Assembly (NCBI GenBank): GCA_934045905.1
Contig: OW203763.1
Location: forward strand, 38,887,017 to 38,951,016
Length of the DNA: 64,000 bases
Direction of reading: 5' to 3'
Origin: Leuctra nigra
Taxonomy: Eukaryota; Arthropoda; Insecta; Plecoptera; Leuctridae
Shown here: positions 37,152 through 48,052 of the stretch, piece after piece
How positions within the stretch are numbered: the first letter of the stretch is position 1
How the letters are laid out: each line of letters starts with the position of its first letter
Program-made: the position numbers and the translations under genes
The notes under the pieces: model-generated
Told to the model about the DNA's origin: nothing
Database searches by the model: none
What the model saw: the letters and a program-made list of their open reading frames with translations, nothing else

Positions 37152-38228
37152 TCCCAGAAAAAAACACTCCGTGTAAAAAAGGCAGCCAAGTCTCTTTACT
37201 TTAAAAAAATTCAACACCGAAAAGGAGTGATATCAAAAAAGGAGCCAAGTCAATGACATTTCCAAATATTTAATCGTATTTTTGAAATAAAAGAATAAAC
37301 ACCGAGAAATACTTTACAAAAGGACTTGGCGCATCGTTTTTTTAAAGACATTTTTCTATTCATAAGCATATGCCATTTATATACAACCGTCGCATTTTGA
37401 GAATAATAGGGAAACATCTTTCAATTGCATAATATAATGTACATACCTACTGTAAAATATTTTCTACTTAAATATGTACGCTATAAAAACTTGTTGCCTA
37501 TGTTTTCTATAAATACACAATAGTTATCTTCGTAATGTTTCGTGGTAAACATAATTAAGTCTCATGCGTTATACCTTCTTATCATGAAATACATTTCTAT
37601 TAATCCACATTTTATAACAATACATTTCACAAAGTACACAGTCACATTGTATTTCTATTAAAAAATTTAACTTTATACACTTGACACTTCAAAAGTATAT
37701 AATAGTGTTCCATAGATAGTTCGTAATTATTTGACAACTTTCATGATTTCCTTCAGTCAAGATCAAATTATGAAATATACGCTTCTTATATCACCATATT
37801 AACAGTACTGCAAGAACATGTATGAGTCCACTTCAAATTGTTATTTAATTCTTCCACCCTTATATTACTTATCTATTAAAGCATGAAATCTTTCTTTTAT
37901 CGCTATTGACAAAACTATAAAATAGCCATTACTAATAATATTGATATTGATATTCATAGATTCTGGCTCTAATAGAAAGAGGAAGATGTACCTTCTTGTA
38001 AATTTCTGTCCACTTTTAGGATAGAATGATGTCTTTAAAAAAACGATGCGCCAAGTCCTTTTGTAAAGTATTTCTCGGTGTTTATTCTTTTATTTCAAAA
38101 ATACGATTAAATATTTGGAAATGTCATTGACTTGGCTCCTTTTTTGATATCACTCCTTTTCGGTGTTGAATTTTTTTAAAGTAAAGAGACTTGGCTGCCT
38201 TTTTTACACGGAGTGTTTTTTTCTGGGA
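37152..38228. repeat. Foldback end of copy 1 (arms about 195 bp, loop about 690 bp)
   Basis: TCCCAGAAAAAAACACTCCG at the left is matched by the exact complement at the right. Pairing runs inward through the AGCCAAGTCTCTTTACTTT string to CTTGGCGCATCG near 37337 and 38045. The loop is AT-rich and shows no gene. Confidence 0.85.
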
Positions 38229-38476
38229 TTATTAATACCGAGGGGCAGGACGTAGCTATCAAGAAAATTTAGTTTGTCTATTGGTAATTTCTTTTGCTCT
38301 GGGTAATTTGAAGCATAGGACAAATACATTTTTTAATTGATAATTATTTGTGGATTTTTTTTAACACTTTTAGAAGTTATGAAGAAAAACCAATGCTAAT
38401 TTCATAACCAATGTGAAATTGTCTAATTCAAATTTGAATGTTGATAAAAGTTTTGAAGTTGATGACGGGTTTTTGG

Positions 38477-38617
38477 GATGACGACGATGATAAGGATGAT
38501 GATGATGATGATGATGATGATGTTGATGATGATGATGACGATGATGACGATGATGATGATGATGACGATGATGGTGATGATGATGTTTATGATGGTGATG
38601 ATGATGATTATGTTGAC

Positions 38618-38684
<67 letters not shown>

Positions 38685-38773
38685 TTGACGATGTTGATGA
38701 TGGTGATGATGATGATGTTGATGATGATGATGATGTTGACGATGATGATGATGATGAAGATGATGATGATGTT
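38477..38773. repeat. (GAT)n microsatellite, imperfect
   Basis: About 300 bp of GAT with GAC and GTT interruptions, including a perfect central run of about 60 bp. The poly-Asp, poly-Met and poly-Ile frames across it are repeat artefacts. Confidence 0.97.
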
Positions 38774-38835
38774 GAAGAAATGGAAATAATTGAAGGTAGG
38801 AAAGAGGTGGTCGTGGTTCACCCTTGATTCACCCA
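38774..38835 (-). mobile_element. SINE fragment at the edge of the (GAT)n array
   Basis: ATTGAAGGTAGGAAAGAGGT followed by GGTCGTGG matches the reverse-oriented SINE block that normally sits next to the family's ATC-rich segment. Confidence 0.5.
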
Positions 38836-40709
38836 CTGTACCTACACTTCCGTCTATCTATTACCTATTATCCAGTGTCGAGAATGAAGCCTTGTTGACG
38901 GAGATACGCCCCTCTTGCTCTGAACAGCTCATTTTACACAACTCCTTGTACAAGGAGTTTGATTGATTGTAAAACGCCGGCATAACAATTGATGTTTCAT
39001 GGATGCTGAAAGACGTCAACATTAAAGACTCAAAACTCACTTGACGTCGAACGTTGCTCAAAAAACGATTCTTTTCCAATATGCATACTTGAAACACCCT
39101 CGGGAGACAGTTATTTGTTAAATGAGCAAACCATGATTCATTTATTATGAATATTGATCTTAATTAGAAAACTGGAATTTTCACCATGCGCGCTAGAAGT
39201 TATCTCCTCGTCTTCTATAGTGATATTATGCCCACCCATGGTGCTTTTCAATAATATACCAAGGTTTTACGTAACAATTGCACCTTTAATCTTAATATTG
39301 ACAGCTTAATTGCATCGAGAAATGATTCGCAAAGTCCTCGAGGGTATAAATAGTTTAATTTCTCAATTATGTCGACAAAAAGAACTTTGTTAGCGGAAGC
39401 TTGACCGTCTTGATACACAATTATTCATTTTATTGCTATTGTAAAGTACATGGCGTACATCCCAACGATACAAGACTGATACATAGATCTGGAAGAATGG
39501 AATATTTGGAACGTTCTCTCCTATTGATTCCTATGTTTGTAATGGACAAATCAAGTTTCTCGTTTATATAAGATTTGAAGAAGGTGGTAAACCCAGTTGT
39601 GTCTCGATATTGAGTGATGATAACTGTCTTTTACATCGAAATTAGATAATGAAGTAGCCTAAGTTGACAAGAGAAAAGTGATGTTTTATGAAGAATATTG
39701 GCATGTTATATGATCCCACATTGCAAGGAGAAATCGATTGAAATTGATATATTATTATATGATGAGAGAATGTCGACTAGTGAAATTTGATCTATGATGG
39801 TGCCAATATAGTCGAGGCAAGGAGGGGCTGTACACATGGGTGAATTATCGATGTGGTGAGGACCCATAAAAAAATACTATAATTAAATAACGTGATTTTT
39901 TGACATAATTAGATTCATGTTTAACTATGGAGTGTATGATGATAGGTCTTCTTTGGCATCATGATAGCTCTTCACGCACATCCTGAGGCCACGAGATTTG
40001 TGAAAAATCAATCAGCCATTTGGATTTTGATGAGGAGTTTCTCTCTTCTTCGAGGTGATCTGGATCTCTTGAGACGTTCTGCTCAGTTGACGGTTTTCTG
40101 TTACGTGAATATGAGCTTGAGCGAGATATTTGATAGGTGATGTTGCTTAGATGTAACCAAACACCGCGTAGTATACTGAAACATATAAGAAGATTGATTT
40201 TTTATAGCTCTTTGCAAGATCGGCCTTCAAAATGCAGCCGGACAGAACCTTGATGAAAGCTGGAACAACCGTAAGGAATTTACTGGTTTATATACGGGAA
40301 AAAAGAACAAGTTAAATATAGGTCAATACTTAGGGAAATTAAAAAATAAAAACAGATGTTTTATTATTATAATTACTTCTGGTAAATTACAGTGTTTTCT
40401 TACTAACCTCGTCATTTTCTTACAATATTGTATTTGAATGTGTAAATAATTGTTACAAAAACTGACTCTCGCAGGTATAAGATGAAATTGTCTCGAATAA
40501 CATGTATATAATAATAAATAATAATATACCGTTTCGCATGTCTCAATGATGACTCTTATTTATTATGTCTGAAATTAATTATTTTTCCATCGATTGTATC
40601 GTGTCTACGATTTATTCTCTTGGTCCTTTTGAATCCGCCAATGATTGGGATATGTGCGGTAGAAAGATGATGGGGAAGAGGAAAGACAACATTCTAAAAC
40701 AGTGACTAT
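38836..40709. other. Unassigned sequence
   Basis: No supported gene or repeat. Confidence 0.4.
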
Positions 40710-40800
40710 GGTCGGTGACAAGCAAAGATGAACCCGCTGTAGCATGGGCCGGCCTAAACCTGGCCATTTAAACAGGGTTCATCTTTGCCTGTCCCCGACC
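40710..40800 (+). mobile_element. 91-bp hairpin MITE, copy A
   Basis: GGTCGGTGACAAGCAAAGAT plus GAACCC at the left pairs with GGGTTCATCTTTGCCTGTCC plus CCGACC at the right, giving arms of about 27 bp. The GC-rich middle (GGGCCGGCC) is shared with copy B at 47961-48052. Confidence 0.8.
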
Positions 40801-41376
40801 GTTTCGCTAACTCGCAGAGCCAGCTGATACAAAACTCTTGGGGCTGGATTCACAAAATGTATTATCTCTTAATGCAATATTAAATATTATTTTTTTGATT
40901 GAAATATGTATCTATGTTATATGATAGTTAATACAGAATGTTATATGTATTAGCAGTTAATATCTACATTTTGTAAATCTAACCTCAAGAATATTCCGTA
41001 AATAGAATCAGTTAAACTTGTTAGTAGGTATTATGAAACAAATATATTGCAAATATAATTTTCTTCTTAGAACTGTTTTTTCTCAATTATTAAACACTGT
41101 CATAGCCCACGACTTATTATTTTATATACAATGTATGCCTTTTTGTATATCAAACATCTCCAAAAGCAAATGACCGTATAGAGAACCGGTTGCCCAATGC
41201 CATGTATTCAATTCCATTAAATTCGAAAACCGTAACATTCCTAAATCATTTAGTATTAGTATTAATTATGTATTTATTTAAAAAAATATGTATTTTCCTA
41301 ATTGAATGAATATTTATAATTTTTCTACATTGCCATAGTCCAAAACAAATTTGTATCTACATATAATGCTATTTAT
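40801..41376. other. Unassigned sequence
   Basis: Nothing recognisable. Confidence 0.4.
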
Positions 41377-41622
41377 TTGCAATATATCTACCAAAGCTAT
41401 GATATGGAAACGGTAGCCCGATGCGTGTATTATGCTATCGATCAAGCTATGGAGAGAAGTGAAGGAGTTATGTTCTCGCCCGCAGCTCTTGCATCAGCAT
41501 TGCTCTTGTTCTCCATGCCCAGAGGCGGCGGGGGCGGCACAGGCTGGGGGTGGAGGAGGGGGGGAGGGGGGGAGAGACAATCTGGGTCACATCTTAGCCA
41601 ATGCGCGGACTTTATTGATTGA
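41377..41622 (+). CDS. Candidate serpin-like N-terminal exon, frame disturbed by a G-rich tract
   Basis: The frame gives METVARCVYYAIDQAMERSE then GVMFSPAALASALLLFS. The spacing of a helix followed by VMFSP-x-ALASAL resembles the N-terminal region of serpins (typical NVVFSPLSI), which are serine-protease inhibitors. After residue about 48 it enters a Gly/Trp/Arg-rich stretch coded by G-runs. A second frame then becomes more protein-like (NLGHILANARTLLIDL), so a small indel in the G-runs, or a misread homopolymer, may separate two halves of one exon. No clear splice acceptor or donor could be fixed and the rest of a serpin was not found in the window. The resemblance is by eye and could be chance. 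Confidence 0.3.
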   Translation: MQYIYQSYDMETVARCVYYAIDQAMERSEGVMFSPAALASALLLFSMPRGGGGGTGWGWRRGGGGERQSGSHLSQCADFID

Positions 41623-41944
41623 TTTACCCTCTTGACACACCTGGCGGTGATGGTTATTGATTACATGACAATGTGGTCCAATGTAGACGAGAGACGGCTG
41701 GTTGGCATTTTCTCTTACAGTTCTTGGTCAAGAAGAAATGTTTTTGGTTTCATTAATAAAGTTTCCTTGGAACTAAAAGTTTTGTTGTTCTTTTATTTGT
41801 ACTATCAAAACGGGTATTACCCAAATAAAATGAGATATATTTGAAATTATGGCCCTGGAATTCGATTTCATACTATAATGGTGTTAAATCGAGACAAAAT
41901 TGTACCTGCTTTGGTAGAAAAACTGGCAGGAAACTAGGGAAATG

Positions 41945-42195
41945 TGTAAAGTAAAAGAAATTTGGAATTGTAAAAAGTTAACTGGAATGGTTTAAATAAA
42001 TGTAAACTGGGATGATGTCTAAACTGAAATGTAAACTGGAATGACTGTAAAATATATGTTAAAGGGGTTAAGTGTAAAATATATGTGTAAACTGGAATGA
42101 GTGTAAAATAAATGTAAACTGGGATATGTGGAAAATAAATGTAAACTGCGATGAGTGTAAAATAAATATAAATTGGGATAAGTATAAAATAAAAT
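41945..42195. repeat. Short imperfect tandem repeat
   Basis: About nine diverged units of roughly 27-30 bp around GTAAAATAAATGTAAACTGG and GATGAGT. Confidence 0.75.
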
Positions 42196-43248
42196 TGAGC
42201 ACATCAACTGCTACTATTCACTATAACTAACAATTTTTCTATAGCAAAATTTCTTCTGCCTGCAACTCTTTTCTAAATGAAAGGCCGCCAAGCCTTTATT
42301 ATATTACAGTTTATGAACCTCCGATGTAAATGTTTTTTTTAATAATCAATCATCGGTTATTGATGAAGGCCTATGATTTAGTCGATTAGATCGAGAAGGT
42401 CAAGGAGACTTGGCTTGCCAAAGAGCCTAGCGAGATAATCGCCAAGGTTGACCGCGATCTATCATATACTTTGTCACCCACTGGATTAAGTGTGAACAAC
42501 TCTGAAGAACAAAATAATGAGGAAACGTCCATATTTATGATGAGTACGAAGGCGTACCAGAACAGAGGTGGGTAGAGTCGAACATAACTATAATTTTATT
42601 CAATGTATACTAATTATAATTTTGCCATGAAAAGACGTATATAATTAGGCAACAGTTACCGGTTATGATAGTATTAAGACATTACAATGAACACCCAATA
42701 TCAAAAAATTATACTTGAAGAGTAGATGATTGTGAAATTGAAGGACTTGAGCCGGCTTTTGTATGGAGTCAAGTTTGGTGTCTTTCGAAAACTTGCTGTT
42801 ATGTACCAATTATTGGAATTGGCATTACTAATTGGAAAGGAGAGAAGAAAGGCAAATTTGATATTTTTTATGTGATCAATAGGTCAAACTACTAGTCAAA
42901 GACGAAAGCTTGATCCAACATTCGCGATCCAATTCATAATTAATTAAAAATACATTATAAAATGCATATTTAACTTGTCTGCATTAGTATGTTTTTATTT
43001 TCCTTTTGAGAAATTCTTCGATGCAGCTCAGATAATGTGTGTATGTAGCTATAATTCTGTTAGAAATATAGAAATGTTATACATATTATCATATATACAT
43101 AATATTTCCTTTTAATAAAGTGTATATACAATGTATAACCTTGGTTTATGAATATATTCATTTTGAATATCCGCAAATAAAATAAGTTAATTTACATGCA
43201 TTTTAGGATTCTTGCAGAAATCAATATCACATTGTTCTAGATGAATAC
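42196..43248. other. Unassigned sequence
   Basis: No supported gene or repeat. Confidence 0.4.
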
Positions 43249-43443
43249 TTTCTTCTGGTCCTGAATCCAAGGCCCTTCCATGTGTGTCCAACTAATGAAA
43301 AGTCCTTGGCTGATTTGATTGATGGCTGCTGTCTTCCTGGCAGCTACCCCACTTAGCTCCGAGAGATTCGCAACATTGCTGATCACATCCATAGCCGACG
43401 CCGTGCAAGTGTAATTGGCAGGACTCCACACGCTCAACGAAAA
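43249..43443 (-). CDS. Candidate internal exon, product unknown
   Basis: On the minus strand an acceptor-like GGTTTTTCGGTAG is followed by an open stretch of exactly 65 codons to a possible donor AAA/GTATTC. The translation contains SVWSPANYTCTASAMDVISN and ANLSELSGVAARKTAAINQ. Base composition is distinctly less AT-rich than the neighbourhood, which favours coding. I do not recognise the family, and no partner exon was identified. Confidence 0.25.
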
Positions 43444-45289
43444 CTACCGAAAAACCAGTCTTCACTTTATATTACCATCAAGTCATCATTTAACTTAACT
43501 ATTTTGATCTTTAGCCTTCGGTAGCTAGAATGTGCAGCTAAATTATACTCTTCACCTAAGTTTATTTCACCCTCTATACTGTTATTTTGAGTGTATGGAT
43601 GGAGTAAGTTGAATTGGAGATAGGAGGAACTCCAGCCTTCATCAATGCATTCCAAGTAGGTACTTCCGCGTACCGAATCATTTCCATGGCATCATGGAAC
43701 AATTAAACTGTGGGAGGGTCGAAATTAGATTTTGTTCAAAGTGATTTTGTTTAAAATTTATGAGGACTTCTTCTATAACTTCCTATTTAAATTTTATAAA
43801 CGAATGATGAAATAAGAATATTAATTTAAAAAAATATATATAGATTATAACCAATTCATTAGTAAAAGTGTTGCTGACTAAAATATTGATTGGATTTTTC
43901 AAACCGGTTGAGTTTGGTAGCCACTAAATAGCGTGAGTACTGCATTGGTTTACAACTTAACTTTTCCAATATATCAGTTATATTCCGGGTGGGATACAAG
44001 TTAATGTTCCAATAATCAAACTTATCTCCTTCTAAGAGTAATCATTCCAACAGCCTCTGGAATATTTCTCTTCGACTCTCTCAATCAGGTTTATTGGCCA
44101 TATCCCACACAGCGTGCGATTCACTCGAGTTACTTCCAAGTAAGGCCAAGACTTTATAATAAAACACAAAGAACTCATTATTTTGTCACAAAATGACACT
44201 CGAGGAATGCTAATGACTGGTATTTGAAGAGACCACCGAGGAAAAGCCAACTTAACTTTGCCACAACAATAAAATGTTTACTTTTAAGGCACTAACTGTC
44301 TTTATAGCGTGGGTTATGGTGATGCATCCTCGTCAGCAGAGGGCAGAATGGATAAGGAAGTATCTCTACGCTGTCTTAGAAGAAGATTGACTCTTTGATA
44401 AGACAGCAGTGATTGCATAGAAGGAGAAACGTAATTTAGTAAACTAGTTTGTGTTCGCTCGGATGTGATCGGCTTTGGATGGCGAACGCGGGAAGATTGT
44501 GTGTGTAGTGACAGTTTCCAGAGCCATCGGTGTGACCATCGCAAACGACTTGGCAACAGTGGAAGAGATGTGAAATGCTGGCATAGTGACTAATAACCAA
44601 TCAAGTGGAGCAAATAGAGTTTGATATTTTCAAGGAGATGAAAGAGGTGATGTGATTATGCCGGAATGATGGATATTTATCAGGGTTTAAAGGCAAATGC
44701 ATTGCTGACGAGTTTTTAGATCCCGTTTTAGGACAGCAAAATGGTATTGGGTAGATTTTTACTCCGTACAAGATGACATTATCAATAAAGTGTATGCTAA
44801 TCGAGTGTGTTAGACAAGTTTAAGAAATCTAACCCTAATTTTGTAGATCATCAAGTGGAATTTTCAACTTCAAAGTTCAAAGAATACTTTACCAATTATA
44901 CCATTCATTCATAATTACATACATTTCATATCTTTTTGATAAATAATAAATCAATAAGGTGTATGATTTTCATTATTTGATTGAAAATTGACTTTAATTC
45001 TTTTTTGTAAACAAGTTCCATCTGAATTTTCATCAAAACGACCTATAAGGGCATGTTTATTACCTAAGTTTAAATGTTTTAAATAATGATATTGTAGCAC
45101 TTGAAATTATAAACAGTTCGAGAATTCCCGCACACTTTTAATTTCAATGTTACAAAATACACTAATTGTAGTAAAATACCTATTTAATCTTCCAGTAGTG
45201 CAAATTGGAAGATCTGAATGATGAATGAAGCTCGTAAACCTGCAACTCTTAGCAACTGCAGGAGTAATTATCACTCACATTTCTACTAG
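43444..45289. other. Unassigned sequence
   Basis: The minus-strand frame at 44314-44556 has no recognisable motif. Introns of an unrecognised gene are possible. Confidence 0.35.
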
Positions 45290-45367
45290 GTGTTGGAATT
45301 CGGAGACATCGGCAAGAAGTGGACATCGTGGAATGCTGTAAAGATGTTCAAGGAAATTCCTCGCTAA
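45290..45367 (+). CDS. Candidate terminal exon, product unknown
   Basis: A good acceptor (CTCACATTTCTACTAG) precedes 25 codons and a TAA: VLEFGDIGKKWTSWNAVKMF then KEIPR. Composition and codon use look coding compared with the flanks. An AATAAA signal lies about 200 bp downstream (45566-45571). No upstream exon in a compatible phase could be identified and the family is not recognised. Confidence 0.3.
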   Translation: MLEFGDIGKKWTSWNAVKMFKEIPR

Positions 45368-46056
45368 CGCTACAACCATAATTATACTTTTTATAATATT
45401 ATATTAAATATATACTTTATGCTGTTATAATACAGAGAAAATAAGTGCTTTCACACTCCAATGGCACGTTCTTTTAAGATTTATATTACATCTACGACAA
45501 CTTGTAAGTAATTATTGCCACAAGTTCATCAAATTACCTTATATCTTAGGATCATCCTACCATTAAATAAAATACAACATAATTAATGACATCAAAATAT
45601 AAAAGAACATTTCGTTCGTAGAATATTTAATTTCGTTGTGCGATGGTTGTTCGAAGAAACCAAATGAGGCAGTCGGCTTGCTACTGGTGTTGGATAATCA
45701 ATGATGCCATTTAGAAACATATACCTGTCTCTTCAGCTGCTCTAAGTCTAAGATCTTGGAAAGTTTGCAGCTTGTTATGAACGGTGAGAGATCAGTTCAA
45801 TTGATAACGCATCGTATGATCGTTGTTGGCTTTTCTAGTGGATTGCTGACTACCCCTTCACTTTCCATGTTACATCATACTACATCCCTGTTACGAAAAG
45901 AGATCAAACTTTACTTCTCATTTCAAACAATCCATTTCCACACGATTTAGTTTCGTTTCTGACAAGATTTCACGCAATTAAGTAATTGGTATCACAAAAA
46001 AATATATGTATAGTTTTGCCTTCAAGTTTTATTAATTAAGTTTCAATTAAATAAAA
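45368..46056. other. Unassigned sequence
   Basis: It would include the 3' UTR of the exon above if that is real. The frame at 45756-45950 has no motif. Confidence 0.35.
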
Positions 46057-47395
46057 CCCCATAAAAAACACTCCGTGTAAAAATACTAGCCAAGTCTCTT
46101 TAACTATAAAAAAATAGAAGAAATCTAAAAATTCAGCACTGAAAAGTAGTGATATCAAAAAATTGGCCAAGTCAAACTTAATTTGAAAAACCAAAATATA
46201 CTTGGCGCATCGGGTATTAATCTAGTATAGAAGTATATGCCAAAAATCATATGTACCTAAATATATAAAATATACCTATAATGCCCTTAAAAACGATGCG
46301 CCAAGTATATTTTGGTTTTTCAAATTAAGTTTGACTTGGCCAATTTTTTGATATCACTACTTTTCAGTGCTGAATTTTTAGATTTCTTCTATTTTTTTAT
46401 AGTTAAAGAGACTTGGCTGGTATTTTTACACGGAGTGTTTTTTATGGGGATATCACAATTTTTTTTAGTTTATTTAAACAATTTGTAACACATATCGAAA
46501 CAACAATGACTAATTCCTTTAAAAAAATAATCCAGTTCCAATTTAGTTCCTAAGAAAAGTTGCGTTTGGTACCAAAATATGCTTAAAGTGATATTCCATG
46601 AAGAAAAGCGAAAGATTTGTTCCAATCGGTCCAGCCGTTTTCGAGATATGGCATCACTTCCGGTTATCAAAATGGCGGCTGAAAACACTCCACGTAGAAT
46701 TTGTTTATATAAATGTTTTGTATCATTATAAACCTTGTGAATAAGTAGTTATTGTAGTAAGAGGTGATTAAAGTCTGATTTTTCATTTTTATGACGTCAT
46801 TTCCGGTTTCAGTAATAGTACATTTCTGTTTAGACTATTGTATTTTCATATATATGACCGTCCGAATAGTTTGACGCTAGTTTCGTTCCGATCGGTTCAG
46901 CCGGTTTCGAGATATGACGTCACTTCCGGTTTCAAAATGGCGACTTCCGGTTGGTTTTATAAAAAGGCACCTCAGACGCCAAAAGTGCACATGTGGTAAA
47001 AATTTCAGATCGATCGGTTCAGCCGTTTAGGCTGTGGCGGTGATAGCGGTGTTTCCTGATATCTGAATCATCATCATCTAAAGAAGAAGAAGAAGAAGAA
47101 GAAGATAAAAGTGATGTAATTTCACTGTTTTCACGGCCCTCTAGCTCGCAAATGGCATAACCTATTGTTCCCAAATTTGGTATATGTGGTGGGGTGGGCC
47201 ATAGCTCGAAATTAAGATATTTCACAACAATGTGAGATTTTCCAATTTTATGATCCAGTAGACCGAAAATGCCATGTTGTTGCTTACAGTAAAAGTGTTT
47301 GGTCTGCTCCTCGGTTTATTAGGCATTTACGGTATGTTGAGTGACTGTGAGTGTACAGTACGACTTGGCTGGGTGGAGCGACCGCTCCACTAGAT
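46057..47395 (-). mobile_element. Compound element (copy 2, inverted): terminal hairpin, short ETS-CRE array, foldback end
   Basis: Read on the minus strand it has the same parts in the same order as 35328-38228: GGTGGAGCG hairpin, leader with GCAACAACATGGCATTTTC, (CTT)n tract, CACAGCCTAAACGGCTGAAC, array, CAAACGCAACTTTTCTTA spacer, and the foldback at 46057-46449. It is shorter because the array has only three full units and the foldback loop is about 80 bp rather than about 690 bp. Confidence 0.72.
46648..46930 (-). promoter_or_regulatory. Three ETS-CRE composite sites in copy 2
   Basis: On the plus strand the sites are ATGACGTCACTTCCGGT (46914-46930, perfect), ATGACGTCATTTCCGGT (46791-46807, one change, the same substitution as copy 1's fifth unit) and ATGGCATCACTTCCGGT (46648-46664, CRE damaged). 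AAAATGGCGGC, a YY1-type site, follows the last of these; AAAATGGCGAC with an extra ETS half-site follows the first. Confidence 0.65.
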
Positions 47396-47960
47396 AACCC
47401 ACAGAAAAAAACATCATAAAATGCTTTTGAAATTTTATGACACAGAAATTACAAAAGATATTAAACACGTTTATGTGATTTTTTTTTTTCGGAAGCAGGT
47501 TAGTCTCCAAATTGCTTTATTGCATTCGATTAATTCGTGATCAAGTTCATTCAATAATACTGCTGAGCCCATTCTATACCTGACTGTTCTCATTTCATTT
47601 CGGACCGAAATTATTTCACTGTCATAAGAATGACATGGAACTAAAATTATTTTAGACCGAAATGATGTGAAAATAGTTTAGAATAGCGGCTCTGGAAAGT
47701 GAACAGCATCATTCGAAATGGCGGGACTTACATTTATTGAGAATACAAACAAACGGTGACACCTTATATAGAAGCAAATGCATGTGGGGGGATGATCATA
47801 GAAAATATAAAAACAAAATTATGATAAGGAACTAAATATAATAAATATATTACAAGATCATCATCATACATTAAAAATTCACTAATTTTAGATTATAATA
47901 TCAGGACTACAAATAAACTTACCATAGGTATAACTATATTCTCAGAAACTGTATATCTAT
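47396..47960. other. Unassigned sequence
   Basis: Nothing recognisable. Confidence 0.4.
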
Positions 47961-48052
47961 GGTCGATGACAGGCAAAGATGAACCCTGTTTAGCATTGCC
48001 AGGTATAGGCCGGCCCATGCTAGCGCGGGTTCATCTTTGCCTGTCACCGACC
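47961..48052 (-). mobile_element. Hairpin MITE, copy B (inverted)
   Basis: Its reverse complement aligns along its full length with 40710-40800, including GGTCGGTGACAGGCAAAGAT and CATGGGCCGGCCTA. The arms pair with few mismatches. Confidence 0.8.

Larger units (their letters stand above)
35328..38228 (+). mobile_element. Compound element (copy 1): terminal hairpin, ETS-CRE array, foldback end
   Basis: The limits come from comparison with the inverted copy at 46057-47395. Homology starts at ATCTAGTGGAGCGG in both copies and ends at the outer end of a long inverted repeat. Parts in order: a 20-bp hairpin; a leader with AAGCAACAACATGGCATTTTC; a (CTT)n tract near 35620; a string CACAGCCTAAACGGCTGAAC; ten array units; a short spacer with CCAAACGCAACTTTTCTTA; and a foldback. 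No transposase or Rep motif was seen, so it would be non-autonomous. A Helitron-like origin (5' TC next to A) is conceivable, but the usual CTRR 3' end is absent. Confidence 0.7.

Noticed and set aside
38423..38836. Poly-Asp, poly-Met and poly-Ile frames
   Set aside because: They are translations of the (GAT)n tract.
35328..47395. One large inverted duplication spanning both ETS-CRE elements and both 91-bp MITEs
   Set aside because: The order is element, MITE, inverted element, inverted MITE, so the parts are not mirror-symmetric; independent insertions explain it better.
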